DNA of 64,000 bases from Onchocerca volvulus (taxonomy: Eukaryota; Nematoda; Chromadorea; Rhabditida; Onchocercidae), in the NCBI GenBank assembly GCA_000499405.2, contig HG738138.1:4514368-4578367 (forward strand). The letters are read 5' to 3'. The notes under the pieces were generated by a model. The model saw nothing but the letters and a program-made list of their open reading frames with translations, had not been told where the DNA came from and ran no database searches. The stretch's first letter is position 1. Each line of letters starts with the position of its first letter. Positions 10,125-22,600 of the stretch are shown in pieces. A program made the translations under genes and the position numbers.

Positions 10125-13100
10125 TGTTGTCAACTGCTTTTAAAAATGAATGTTTTATAAATTCAAAAATGCATGTTATGCAAAAATGTAGTCATTAAAA
10201 AGAAATAAAATGATAAATATATGGTTTAAAACCAATAGATTTAGCTTCAAGCAAGCTCATAATGTGCACGAAATTTTCTAGATATAACATGAAAATTAAC
10301 TCACTGCTTGAAACTCGCGTGTTGCCACAAATAGTTTTGATGGTGATATTTTTCGAAATTCATAAATTGATGCATGAAATGTAAGAACGAGTTGCCGATG
10401 AGTAAAAAATTACTTAATGAAGCATATTTCACTCTTCTTATCAACACACTTCTGCATTCTTTTAACGCTGTCTTTTAAAAATATTTTGAATGAAACGTAA
10501 TAAAAAAAAAAAAAAAAAAGAAAAAAAAAAAGAAAACCGCATATATTTAGTAATACAAATGCTGTTTCCGATCAGTTTCATGAAACTCTTCGCTCATTAG
10601 AAAAGTAGTTCGAACCATACTTCATACAACTTAGCATCTTTTTCATGAGCAACAGTCAAGCAAAAAGAATTAAAAAGTGACGCAACATTTTTCAGTGTAG
10701 AATAATGTTGGATAAATTGAACGCAAAGTGTGCAAAATTTTGGAAAATTATCGAATAGGAAAATAAAGTTGAAAAAAAGAAACAGAACGTATATTCATCA
10801 TCGAATAATTATATGCTTATTTCAGGATAGTTCATACAAAAATCTTTAAATGACATTTGTTTTAGAAGCATAAATCGCACTAATTTTTCAGTAAAACAGT
10901 TTTAAGCTTTACTGAATACTTTGTTGCTTGAATTTGCAAGTAAAATTGAGGGAATGATGGAGTGACTCAATCATTGCTGTGCTATTTTAAACTGTTCATT
11001 TCACATTCATTTATATCATTCATTTTTAAATTTCAACAATATTTAAATTCGGGTGAAACAAAACATTCCATCACGGCGGTAATAATTTCAAAATAAATGC
11101 TACAAAATGTACAAAAACGATTTAATCTTCAAAAGGAGAGGCTTATCTTAAATTTCGTATGAAAAAAAAAAAAAAAAGATTTGCTATATCTTACAAATTA
11201 TGCAAGAACTTGACGTAGATCAGGTAAATAGTAAGAATACGAGGCAGACATGTAGTAAGAATACACAATGAGAAAGATTTTGGATTATAAATGTCCATAA
11301 AGTTGATGATAATAATCGAGTTGATTCGACTACTTTTCACGAGATTAGCCTACCGAACATATGTGACAGAATAAATATGTAAGAAAATAATTGACAGTGA
11401 CAGTCGAAATGTCAATAACAATCGCCAGATACTCAAAAATAAATTTGTTTTACCTCCTCTTCAGAGCTTTCGGCTTTTGAAAAAAATACTGCTTTTCTAA
11501 TATTTGCTATTGTTTTTCGATATCAAATTTTACAACAATCCAAATTTTGAATGTTTCAGCATGATTTATAAAATCGTAGCATTTGCTTTGTTTTTGAGCT
11601 TAATTTTTGAATTATCTTTTCAATGTTTGAAATATCTTTCAACGCATTCATCATTTTTCAATAAATCTTAAATAAGAATAAGCGGCAAAGAAAATCGTGA
11701 AAGCGAAGAGGGAAAAAATATTTGTGTTTACATAAAAGCATTCGGAATAGTGGCACGCAATTTTACTGGTATTACCGAAGTAAAAATTAAATCAACCACC
11801 TTCCCCCTAATTTAAAACTGTTATCAATAGAAGGAAACGTCATAATAATTGAGAGAATATATTCTTTTGAGAGCTTACTATTGAAATGTTTGAGAAATAT
11901 TTTCATAAAAGTGAAAAAATTGAAAATCTCTGTGATAAAAGGAAGCCAGATGTGGAAGTGTACCAAGCATGGCAAGAATACCATAACACATAGTATGTTG
12001 CAAATAACTTTTAGACTCAGATGGGATCAAGAAACAATCATGTCTTATCATCCTGAAGAAAAAAAGAGTGAATAAACTGACTAAGCAGTGTTTGCAACTG
12101 CAAAAGATACATTCGAATAATATAGGATGGAAGAGATTGAAATTCAGCAATATTAGCTTGATAGAGTGATTTCAATCAAATTAAAAGTTACGCTAATGTA
12201 TCGGCTAAAGGACAAAATGTTGAGTGAATACAGGTAACACAGGTAATATAGGTAGTAAAGAAGATATGAAGCTGTGAATGTGAAAGACGGAGATCGCTCG
12301 TAAAGATTGAGGCTACATAAGTGAAAGATGAGCGGAAAGGAATGCTTACTCTCGATTAGAGTGTTGGAAAAATATGACGGGAATCGAAGTAACAAGTTGC
12401 GAGCAGTTGTGCGCCTGCTAACACTGCTACTCACATCTCCTGGAATTTGTCAGATAAAGTAACAACCACCTGTATCTATCCATCCATTCTGTCGTTATCC
12501 ACAACACAAAACTGATCCTTGTGCTTTGCTTGCTAATCACTTAACTACTCTCTCATCTACTCATGCCACACCAACTTCCAACATTTAGCACTATTAAATT
12601 CCTTTTCTTGTTTACCAGCAAACAAGGTGTTCAAGATATCAAACACCCTGCCAATAATTTACTGACCCACGGATTGTTTAATCGAATTGATGAAATTAAT
12701 TGAATGCTTTTTATCGCGTGCATTCACAATATGAAGAATATATCACCAATTATTTTTTAGCAAGTATTATAATTTTCAAAATTGCAAAAATGATCGCCGA
12801 TTTGTTGTTTAGCAATAAATGATCGTTCAGGAATCAAGGACACAGCGTTTTCAATACCTGGCTTGAATTTTCAAAATTTGCTCTAAATTGTGAACTGAAT
12901 GATATGTACTTGTCACCATCATTCAGTACAGCAGAATTAGAATTGGAAATCAAAATAAACACTTAGCATATAACGCTAATCAAAGATGATCATCAAGATC
13001 ACCAATACTATATATCAGATGCCAAAAAGAACCCCTGAATTTTAGTAACATTCTCATTGGTCTATTTTTTGATCACAGAAGTGATATTAGTAGAAATTCG

Positions 13101-13942
13101 AGTTCCTTAATTTTTGTTGGGCTTATTATTGGACTATTCGGACGTAGAATAAATCAGTAATCACAGAATAGGCCAGTTTATTCTGTGACAATTATTTCGG
13201 CTTTTCAAAATTTGAATCTGTCCTTTTTTGTTGGATGCTTATCAGCTTTGTTTTTCAGATTGAGGTTCGTTTTATCCAGCCAGAAGAAAGATAAATAACC
13301 TCGAACCAAAATTTAATCTTCAGCAAGATATTCATAATTTTTTTGACGGCACCATCATGTTTCGAGTCAAAAAATAAACAGATCTATCCAAGATTCATAT
13401 ATTTGAAATTCCGACTTTTACGACTGGCTACTTTTAGTATCAATGTTTGCTCATTTCGGATTAGCAGTACTATAACATTTGAACAATTCAATATTATAAC
13501 CACTTTAATAATAGATATATGTGAGTTAAGAAAAATAATTTAAAAATGACAACAGAAAAGGGTGAATTTCGAGCAATCATAATGAATAAAAAGAATTGAC
13601 AGATCAATTTGTCAAATTGTTTTTAGAAATACTGATCAATGATTACTGATACATGACAGAAATTCAGGATGAAAAACGAATAAATAACAAAACTTTCATA
13701 GTAATTATTAAAATCTGTTTAGTGCTGCGATTGATATCGCAAACAACTGATATCGAAATTATTTCTCCCAGAAATGCATTGAAGAGAGGCAGGCAACTAA
13801 CTTCATTGGATAATCAGTTGAATCGCTTTAATCGAAAATTCAATTAAAAAGTGATAGCGCAAGCGCCTAAAGAATGAATGAGGAGTGGCGCTCTTCTATC
13901 TAAAATGTGCAAAATTGTTTGAAGAATATTTTATGAAAAAAA
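10125..13942. other. Intergenic DNA upstream of the kinase gene
   Basis: No supportable gene. The stretch holds poly(A) tracts (about 10500-10535, 11162-11180), AT-rich simple sequence and several short open frames on both strands without motifs. A small degenerate GGTAA(C/T)A repeat at about 12230-12260 gives the low-complexity Tyr/Leu-rich minus frame at 12153-12434. Undetected upstream exons of the kinase would have to lie here. Confidence 0.5.
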
Positions 13943-15742
13943 TCATAAATTTTTGATGATTTCGCAAATAAAACTGCAGGTCCGCTTCTGCGCTTCCTCT
14001 CCGGCTTTCAGCACCTCTTCATGCGTCACCGCTACTGTCTTATCGGCGTCCACATTTGTTCTGCAATAAAATTGCTTCATCGCTTAATATTCCCTTTCCT
14101 ACAATCAAAAAAACCTTCATTTCAAAAAAAAAACTGTTGCTGTTATACAGCTTTTGCTTCAGCTTGTGAATAGAATGAAATATTTGCTAAAATGAAACTC
14201 CCTGCATAAAATGATATATAATGTAAACGAACGCGTTAGTAATAAGTGAGCAACCGAAAACTCGCATTCCCATTTGACATGCAACGGTCACTTCATGACA
14301 TGTTGACATGCCTGAAAAGAAGATAAGCGTTGATTATGAGAAGACATCATCATTTTGCTCCTTTAATTATACTATATGAATCGATTAGATGAAAAGATAA
14401 GATAAAAAACTCTTACCTACAGCATCTGTTCCCACTAACTTCAACATACGTATTTCGGCAGGAGATTCATATTGCGGGCCGCCATTCATTGCATAAACAC
14501 CTTCATAAATTCGTATTTTTTGTCGTTTAGCCACTTCCATGGCTAATTTTCTAAGAAAAGTTTCTTTTTTCTTTTTTTTTTTTTGCATTGTCTTTTTATA
14601 ACTCTGACTGCATCTATGCTGAAATATTCTACAATAACAAGAACTATTATGCTGCAAAATGTCTGCATAAAACATGATACAGTGATGAATGATATAAATT
14701 CTGGAAAACGAAAATGAAAACCTGAGTTTCTGGTCATATGCTTCATGAAGGGAAATAAAACGTTCACCAAAACGTTGATCATGTGGACCAACAAAAGGTG
14801 AAAATCCGGCAAGGCCTGGCAAAAATATGTGATCCTTGATTATCATCAAATCACCCACTTTGAAATTAGGGTTTATCCCACCAGCTGCATTTGATACAAT
14901 TAGCGTTTCCACTCCCAATGAGCGCATTATTCGTACTGGCATCGCACACTACAATGTATTTGCGGCACATTTAAATGTTGCAAAATTTTATTTTACAGTT
15001 GCAAAACTGTGCTTCTTATTTACTTTTGGCAGTTTTCTTCAAATTTTTTTCCTATTCTTTCGATCAGTAAAAAACTTATACAATAAATTATATTTCAGGT
15101 GGCAGTTATAAATTCATTATTTTTAACGACAATGGAATATATGATTAACCAATGCCAAATCCATTCCATGTTCGTATGGATGAAATCTACCCTGTACACA
15201 TACAACATATTTTCCATTCATGTAGCCGAAGACCAAATTACCTTTATGACCGACAACTGCAATTTTCTAATAATTTTCACTCTTAATAACAAAATATGGT
15301 TGATGGATAATTTTTCGAGAAAGCAGTTCAAAAAATTTCCGAAATAAAATACGCTCAAAATCGCTTTTCTTAAAATTTAACACTTACCGCGTGCAGTTGG
15401 AAAACCAGGAATCTTAGTGTAGGATAATATTTGGGCTTGTTCAATACAGTCTGCAATGGTGCCTAGACCGGAACCGCATATGATGCCTATCTTTGGTATT
15501 TCTTTCAGCTCTACCTGTTTCCGGATTGCATCTGCTATTTCAGACAAGTCGTCATAACTTTTTGGGCTATAATACATAGCTCATTTAATAAGAGCTGTTG
15601 CAGTGTTATAGAATACATACTCACAGATTTCATCCATGAAATATCTGGACAGGTGATCTTGAAACATATATGTACAAATTTTCATCCAAACAACTTACTT
15701 GATAGTCTTGTTGCTACCAGATAATTGTGCATTTGCTGACAT
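13943..15742 (-). CDS. PNP: Purine nucleoside phosphorylase (trimeric, PNP family)
   Basis: Exons on the minus strand: 15742-15699, 15566-15388, 15256-15150, 14948-14722, 14550-14417, 14311-14233, 14060-13943, in phase throughout, 295 residues, close to the usual length of about 289. The enzyme phosphorolyses inosine and guanosine in cytosolic purine salvage. Family residues are visible: phosphate-binding GSGLG, GRFHPYE (Arg/His/Tyr), SNAAGG, the purine-site segment MNGGPQYES (Tyr-Glu where mammals have Phe-Glu), VGMST, LITNA with the base-binding Asn, and THEE with the ribose-binding His. The start Met is in MSANAQLSGSNK; a TTTTCAAG signal just upstream may be a trans-splice acceptor. An alternative Met lies at 15577 beside the second exon (MYYSPKSY). 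Filarial worms are generally thought to rely on purine salvage, so this is a plausible housekeeping gene. Confidence 0.93.
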
Positions 15743-18700
15743 TTGCTTGAAAACACGACAATTTGTTTATTCTGACAAAATTATATCCTTAAAAAAAAAA
15801 AAACGAAAAGTATGGACTTTTACAAAATATGGAGTTAAAAAAGGAAATGACAATAAAACCAGTAGAAATGTAATTAAAAAATATTAACGATAAGATTTAT
15901 TCCAAGAAACAAGCATGTTTGTACGAGCATGAATGATTCTCATAATTAGATAAGAAAAATCTATCCAACTATCAGTATTTTTCTTTTTTCATTTTCACTG
16001 CTGCACAAGTACTTCATACAAAACATCATACTTTCGCTGATCATACGACTACATTACCTATTCATTCACTATAATGTTTCCCTTAGTATTGGCAAAATTG
16101 TAAATTAGATCAAATCAATTATTAGATTATTATTTAGATTAAAAATTAATGCAAGGAAAGGATAGCTTTGGAACATGAAGTTGAAGATGGGACTTGAAAA
16201 TGGAACAAAAACTGTAGGCTTTTGTCTTTAAGTTCTATTTTTTTTTTTTGTCAAGTCATTTATCCCCTATTTCTGATATTTTCAGCAGGCTCATGCAAAA
16301 AAAAAAAAAAAAGAACTCGCTTTAGTTTACTGGTAGATATAATTTAGCATTTAAAATTTTCTGCTTGTTTTCAACAATAAGATGTTACCTACATTTATAA
16401 ATCAAAATATTAACGAATTTCAACATCAGTATGCTTTCAAAATTTCCCGAAACAAACTTAATTTGAATAGAACTTCCCAAAGTTGGAGATAAGAAATACT
16501 TCTTTACTGTTTGTACGCTAAATTTCCAACTAAAGAGGGGTGAAAATGACAGAACTCAAAAAAGGGCAACAACAGTCTGAGGATCATATGAATGCTCGTT
16601 GTAACAATCTGAGTATGATATCGATGCCCTTTATAACTGTTTCATACGAAACAAAACTCCCACAGCAACAGACTCCATTCGATCATAAATTGCTCCATCC
16701 AATCATTTTCATCCAAATCAATCATTTTTTTTTCTATTCAGTAACTTCTGGTAAACACTTCTTTCTGGTGTTTTTTGGTCATTAAACATTGTTTATATCA
16801 AGTTGGTAAATTTTCTTAATTGCTTTAATGACAATGAAATAATGAGGGTCGATCTACTTGCAAAAGATTCATTCTTTAAAATCAAATTTGATTCCTTCCC
16901 GCTCTACCATAATTCTTTCATTTATTATAATTACAAAAATTATTGAATTGATGATTATAAAAATTCGAAATTTTCAATTTTTTGAAGTGTTATTATGCAT
17001 CATTGTCAGAATCATAGAAGTTATTTAGCCTTCCATATATTATTTTGAATACAATCAAATGGTGAATTACGCCACACAGCAAATTTAGATTTCTTATCTC
17101 GAATTTTTATTTGAAATTTGTTTTGGGCGAACCAGATTGTTTTTTACTACAATAATATGCGACAGTGATATCCATGTTAGCCATCTGTGTAGCATAAGAT
17201 GAAGAATTTAATGTCGTATAAGAGTCGATGTCAACAGTAACTTAAATTCAGCCTTCACGAAACAAATGATATCCTAGCTTTATTGATCAAAAAACTTCCT
17301 TATTTGTCTTTGTTGAAACGACACAGAACTTTGTAATGATAAATGATGCATGACAACTCAGTTCAAGAAATTCTTATCACAAAAGGTCATAATTTTGCAA
17401 GTTATCAATGCCGTTACATTTTGTTCTTTTGGTATCAAATTGCTTCCTTGTTCTTGAACAATTCCCGCTCTACTTTAAACATATGATTATTATTTTAATG
17501 GTTTCAATTTTAATAAATCTGAGTGTGCTGTAAAGAAAACGTTAGGACTTGCAATTTCATGGAATTCAACGACTTGACAATAAACAATAATAATTCATTA
17601 ACTATTTTGCAATTTTGCCAGTTTTCTGAAGTAATTTTTATATATTATTTCTTTCAAACTTTAACCCGACGAAGACACACAAGCCACAAATTAATCGTGC
17701 AGTGTTAGATCTGTCTGCCTTCAGGAAGAAATCATTTTAGAACCAAACTATACGGACTGAGGTGCTATGAATTGAACATTAACAAAAGTTGATAGCAGTT
17801 TGCTCTACTTCGATCTATATAGCAACAAAAGGAAAATGAAGCGTTTCGGCATCACAGTCTATGTTTGTCTACTTGATAAGTGTCAAAAAGCATGAATAAA
17901 GCAGGATTCACATCTTTGAGCACTACTATTTCAAAAATTTTTTTTTGCATACGTGGCCCAAATGTCGGAATTTTAAATTTCTCTAAGATACATAAATCAT
18001 TTCTCGAAGACAATGGACTGAGTAAAACTTTTGTCTTAACTAGTTTTGTGCTCTATTCATCACCCATTAACTGTTCCGATCCAAATAAAAACTACACTTT
18101 GTCGGAGCGTTTTAGAATACCTTTTCACAACTATTTTTACTTTTTTATAGCAATTCACTTCGCGCAGCAAATCACTGTTTGAAACAGATGAAAGTGCAAG
18201 TAATTACGAAATTTTAATTCAGACCTTAAATTTTCAAGAAATGAAATATAAATAATTATAAGGGCACAATTACAATTCTCCTAGAGATAATGGGAGTTAA
18301 TAATAAACAAATCCCACGATGTGAAACAAATAAAAAAGCAATCTCATAATATAGTACAATATGAGGTTTTCACTGATGTCGGATATTAACAAATTCTACT
18401 TCAACCCAATATGGTAAAACTTTTGAATAGATTAGTACAACTTCACATTCCGTCAAGACTTCAAACTCAACTCTGCATTGCTTACTATCAATCCATTATT
18501 GCTCTGCAGTTCACACGCCCTTTCACTAGGAAAAAAAGTCTGGATCATAAATTCATTCTCGAGCATCTTCGGAACTAGATTATTTTCCCCGGAAATCTTC
18601 AAGATCAGAATTTCGCTGAATAAAATCGAGAACCTACGATTACCTGACATAGATATATTCAACAGTTAATCAAAAAACTGCTTACTAACGTTTTAAATAG

Positions 18701-19656
18701 AAGCCAAAGCAATCAAAAAACAAAAAAAAAAGCGCTACTTCCCTAAGAAATCTCAAATCCAGAATTAACTTTTCCCGATGTTTTTACATGCAGAAGAATT
18801 CTAGCTTCTCAGTCTTTGTGGAAAACTATTGCCATGTAGAGTGGTTATAAGGGCAAGAGTTTTACGAAATACTGTCGAAATATCACACTAAGAAACTGAC
18901 TACTCACGACTATTTCAGATTTCCAATATTTCTACGTGAGAGTAGGAATTCAGTGAATGAGCTGCAATAGACCTTCATCACACAATATTTATAGGATCAT
19001 TATATAATAGTTGAATGAAACTATTACAAAGTTTTGCCGCCTTTTCTTTTAAAATTGTTATTCTCTCATATAAAAATATCACTTATTTCTATATCTCTTT
19101 TTAAACTTTCTTCCACATCAGTAACAGCTGTATGACAGATAAAATGATTAACAATAATCATTCAAGTATCGATCAAGTATTTTTCCCTGTTTTTTTATGT
19201 TTGAAATGAGTGGTATTTGACAACCGCTTACATGTAATGATCAATGAATCTTATCCCAGTGAAATTCTACTAATACCTCAAGTTAGATTTGAACTTAACT
19301 ACTTATTTCACAAGTTCATAAGTTCTGAAATATATATGACTTGCAATAAATAGAAATCAACGTCCGCGCATATACATAAACATACGTATGTGTCTGAACA
19401 TATATCACAGTGATCAAACTAATTAAAAATCTTTAGCGCTGAAACAAAAAACGCGAATAATGAAACTTGAATGACTTGAAACATTTAGCTCAGATTTTCA
19501 TCCAGCAGATTCTTCGACATACAACCAAAATTACATTTACTGCCCTTATGCTCATTTATAACATTTTTATTGCTATATTATCTACATCACTGAAGTTGAC
19601 CTAATCTGTAACATGGAAAGCGTCATTCTGAATAATATTGAAGATGTACATCCTCA
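15743..19656. other. Intergenic DNA between PNP and the RCC1-repeat gene
   Basis: Nearly 4 kb of AT-rich sequence without a supportable gene. Poly(A) or poly(T) tracts occur near 15790, 16240 and 16298. The plus-strand open frames at 16540-16785 and 17880-18182 have compositions expected of AT-rich noncoding DNA and no recognised domains. Confidence 0.5.
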
Positions 19657-22600
19657 CTAATTGCTGACGTCATTTCCATACTTAAGGAACTTTGCTCGTA
19701 CTGAGCACGACCATTTTTCGCAGCATCTTGGGCATATTCGTCTTTTATCATTAATTGTACTGCTTCGGACCATCACAGGGCATTTTTCCACAGTACCACA
19801 GCAAGTCCAGTAACGGACCCTTCCCGAGTAATTCTAAAATATTCATGCAATAAACATTTACTCCTCTGACACATACATCATATTGCACAACGGTAAAATT
19901 ATAATATTAAAATCAAATTTCTATCATTTTAATATGATCCTCATAAACATAGAGCTGCTGAAGACAATTAAATCAAGGAAAATAAGGAAGTGAAAGGCGA
20001 AAGCATCAAGATGTCGAAAATAAAAATAAAATGAAACGATACATAAAAATCAAGATAGGTAACACCTATAAGAAATGATGCACTAGTAGAAAAAAAGAAA
20101 AAAACTTGATGAATTAAACAACTGAGATATTAATATAATATCCAACATATCTTAATGAATCTTTCATGTAATAAAATTTATTAACAAACCTGGACAGAAT
20201 TTTGAGATATTTGTAGACCATGAATAGATGGATCAGGTTGCCATTTTTCTAGAATTTCCAGGATTTCAGATGAATCCAATGAAGAAAGTATTTCCGGCTT
20301 CGAAATCAAAAGGAGTGGAACCAAGGCACTCAATTTCCTGCTTTTAACAACGCGATCACCAACAGCGAAAGTACTTAGTAAATCAGACAGCGCTTTGGAC
20401 TGAACTGCGAAATTTGGATGTTTGCATATTAAATCCCAGATAACATCAATGAACGCGAATAATTCGCTTCCCTCCAACTCATTATTATTATCCGCTATTG
20501 CTTCTATTTCTTTTGATGGAATCTGTGTGAGAAATTCAATAGCATGAATGAGATCGCCAGCCAATAAATGCATATATACAGCAGGAAGGCAATATACTGG
20601 ATTTGTAAGAAGCTGAGAAGAAATATTTGAGATCGTACATGAGTCCAGTTTTTTAACAAAATCAATGAGACTATATTTTCTCACCTCGTCGAAACATACT
20701 TCTGAAATTTGAATAAATCACTTTCAAGTCCAACATAAATGCTAAAAAAAACGCTTCTTTATAAAAATTTTACAAATGGAAGAATAGTGTTATTGAAATA
20801 GGAAAATAATGCAACTAAAAAACCTGTGAGCGCAAATGCAACCAAAGACGGAAACTTTGTTGGTCGTGCTATACAACAACTGTCACCACCCACTTCAATT
20901 GTTCTCGAAGGACCTTTTGCTGTTTTGAATACAATTTTGCGAGAAACTGATGAAGAAACGCCCGATTCAACACCCAAATTGCCTTTATAATTTCTACCCC
21001 ATACGTAAACAGTGCCTCTTGATGTTACTGCAGTAGTGAAATCGTATCCTACAAAAAAAAAAAGACTAAATTGTGTGCATTAAAAAATGTGTATGAACTT
21101 CGTAAATATTTTTGTAAAGTATAGAATATAAACTACCGCATACCGCACGAAACGAAATCCCAGGCTACATCTGCTGGTTCAAATAATTGATGAGGTTCTT
21201 CTTGCTCTTTCTTGTTACCATGACCCAGTTGCATATCCAAACTTTTACCCCATGTGTAGAGGTTTTTATATTCATTTATAAGAGCTGAATGACTATAACC
21301 TGCATCTATATGTATTATTTTTCCCTGTACCTGTAATTATGCATAGTTACTTTTCGACATTAAGAAAAAAAGAAAAAAAAAAAAAACTATTTTGAACCAA
21401 TAATTTATGAAAAAAGTAGATACTAATCATCAGAGAAAGACAAACCATATGTTCCAATTCAGTAACTGTCAAGTGAGCATTACTGATTGCCAGTTTATCG
21501 TTTTTTTTCCCAATAGTTGAAACAGTCTTATCTGTTTCTACTCGCAATCTTCGTTTGACAAACATTTTCATTTTTAGTGCTTGCGGATTAGCACCCCAGC
21601 AATAAATTTTCTGCTCTTCGGATACAGCTAAACAATGGAAATACTTCGAAGCAATCATGATGATTTTATCAGGAACAGGAACTGCTTCAGGCTCAAAACG
21701 TTTTTTTATTTCAACACCAATACCCAATTGTCCATATGACCCGTTGCCACAAGAATAAACAACACCTGATTCCATCAAAAACAATGTATGTGCGTATCCA
21801 CAAGCAACTGAAATAACTCGCCCACTGAAATAAAGTAAATATTAGTATGATATATTTTTCTATCAAGAATTTCCTAATCTTATTAGTTTTTCACTCCTTC
21901 CGACTTTTTAATGTTTCCTTTGTATATGAAGTGGCCTTAAGCTGAAAACAGAAAAATAATCGTCCTAGGTATAAACGGCAAATAAAATAAACAATTTTAC
22001 AACATTTTACAAAAAACGGATTCACATAAAAATAGCCAATCCATTCAAGGAATGATAAATAACGACCCTTAAAACAAACACTCACTTCAAACTCTTCACC
22101 AGATTCGGTACAAGTTTGTCTATAAATGAACATCGAGTATTAATTCCTAGTTGTCCATGAAATGACCAACCCCAAGTGAACGCATTTCCTTTCTCATTGA
22201 TTAGAGCTGAATGATAATGTCCGGCACATATTATACGGGCGCTTCCATAATTACCAACAACTTCCGTTGCCACTGTAAGCTCATCTGTATGACCGACACC
22301 ACACTGACCAAATCTATAAATTAGAGGATTCATTATACTCAATAAAAGTTTATTATGGCTTTAAAAATGATACAAGACAAAAAAAAAAAATCAGTTCTTT
22401 CAGTAAAATGAACTTTGCAAATGAAAATCTTGTTCGGGGAATCTTATTTTTTAAATAATCCATAAATTTCAATCACAATATAACACACCTATTTCGACCA
22501 AATGCATAGACTTTCCCATGTATAGTTAAGCAAAGTAAATGTTCGGTGCCACAAGAAACGCTACAAATTCGAACAGGTATATCCAGCATACATAAACGAG

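Noticed and set aside
12153..12434. Minus-strand open frame with a Tyr/Leu-rich run
   Set aside because: The Tyr/Leu run derives from a small GGTAA-type repeat; no domain, weak coding character.
14561..14721. Apparent insertion of about 50 residues inside purine nucleoside phosphorylase
   Set aside because: It is an in-frame readthrough of the intron between exons 4 and 5; good donor and acceptor sites remove it and restore the family length.
17880..18182. 100-codon plus-strand frame
   Set aside because: Composition matches AT-rich noncoding DNA, and no motif, splice context or neighbour supports it.
19626..19833. Stop-codon readthrough in the last RCC1-gene exon (protein-like sequence continuing after a TGA at 19775-19773)
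   Set aside because: The preceding exon ends in phase 0 at 20190, which selects another frame that is open to TAG at 19657 and carries the Cys cluster. The TGA is not in the spliced frame.
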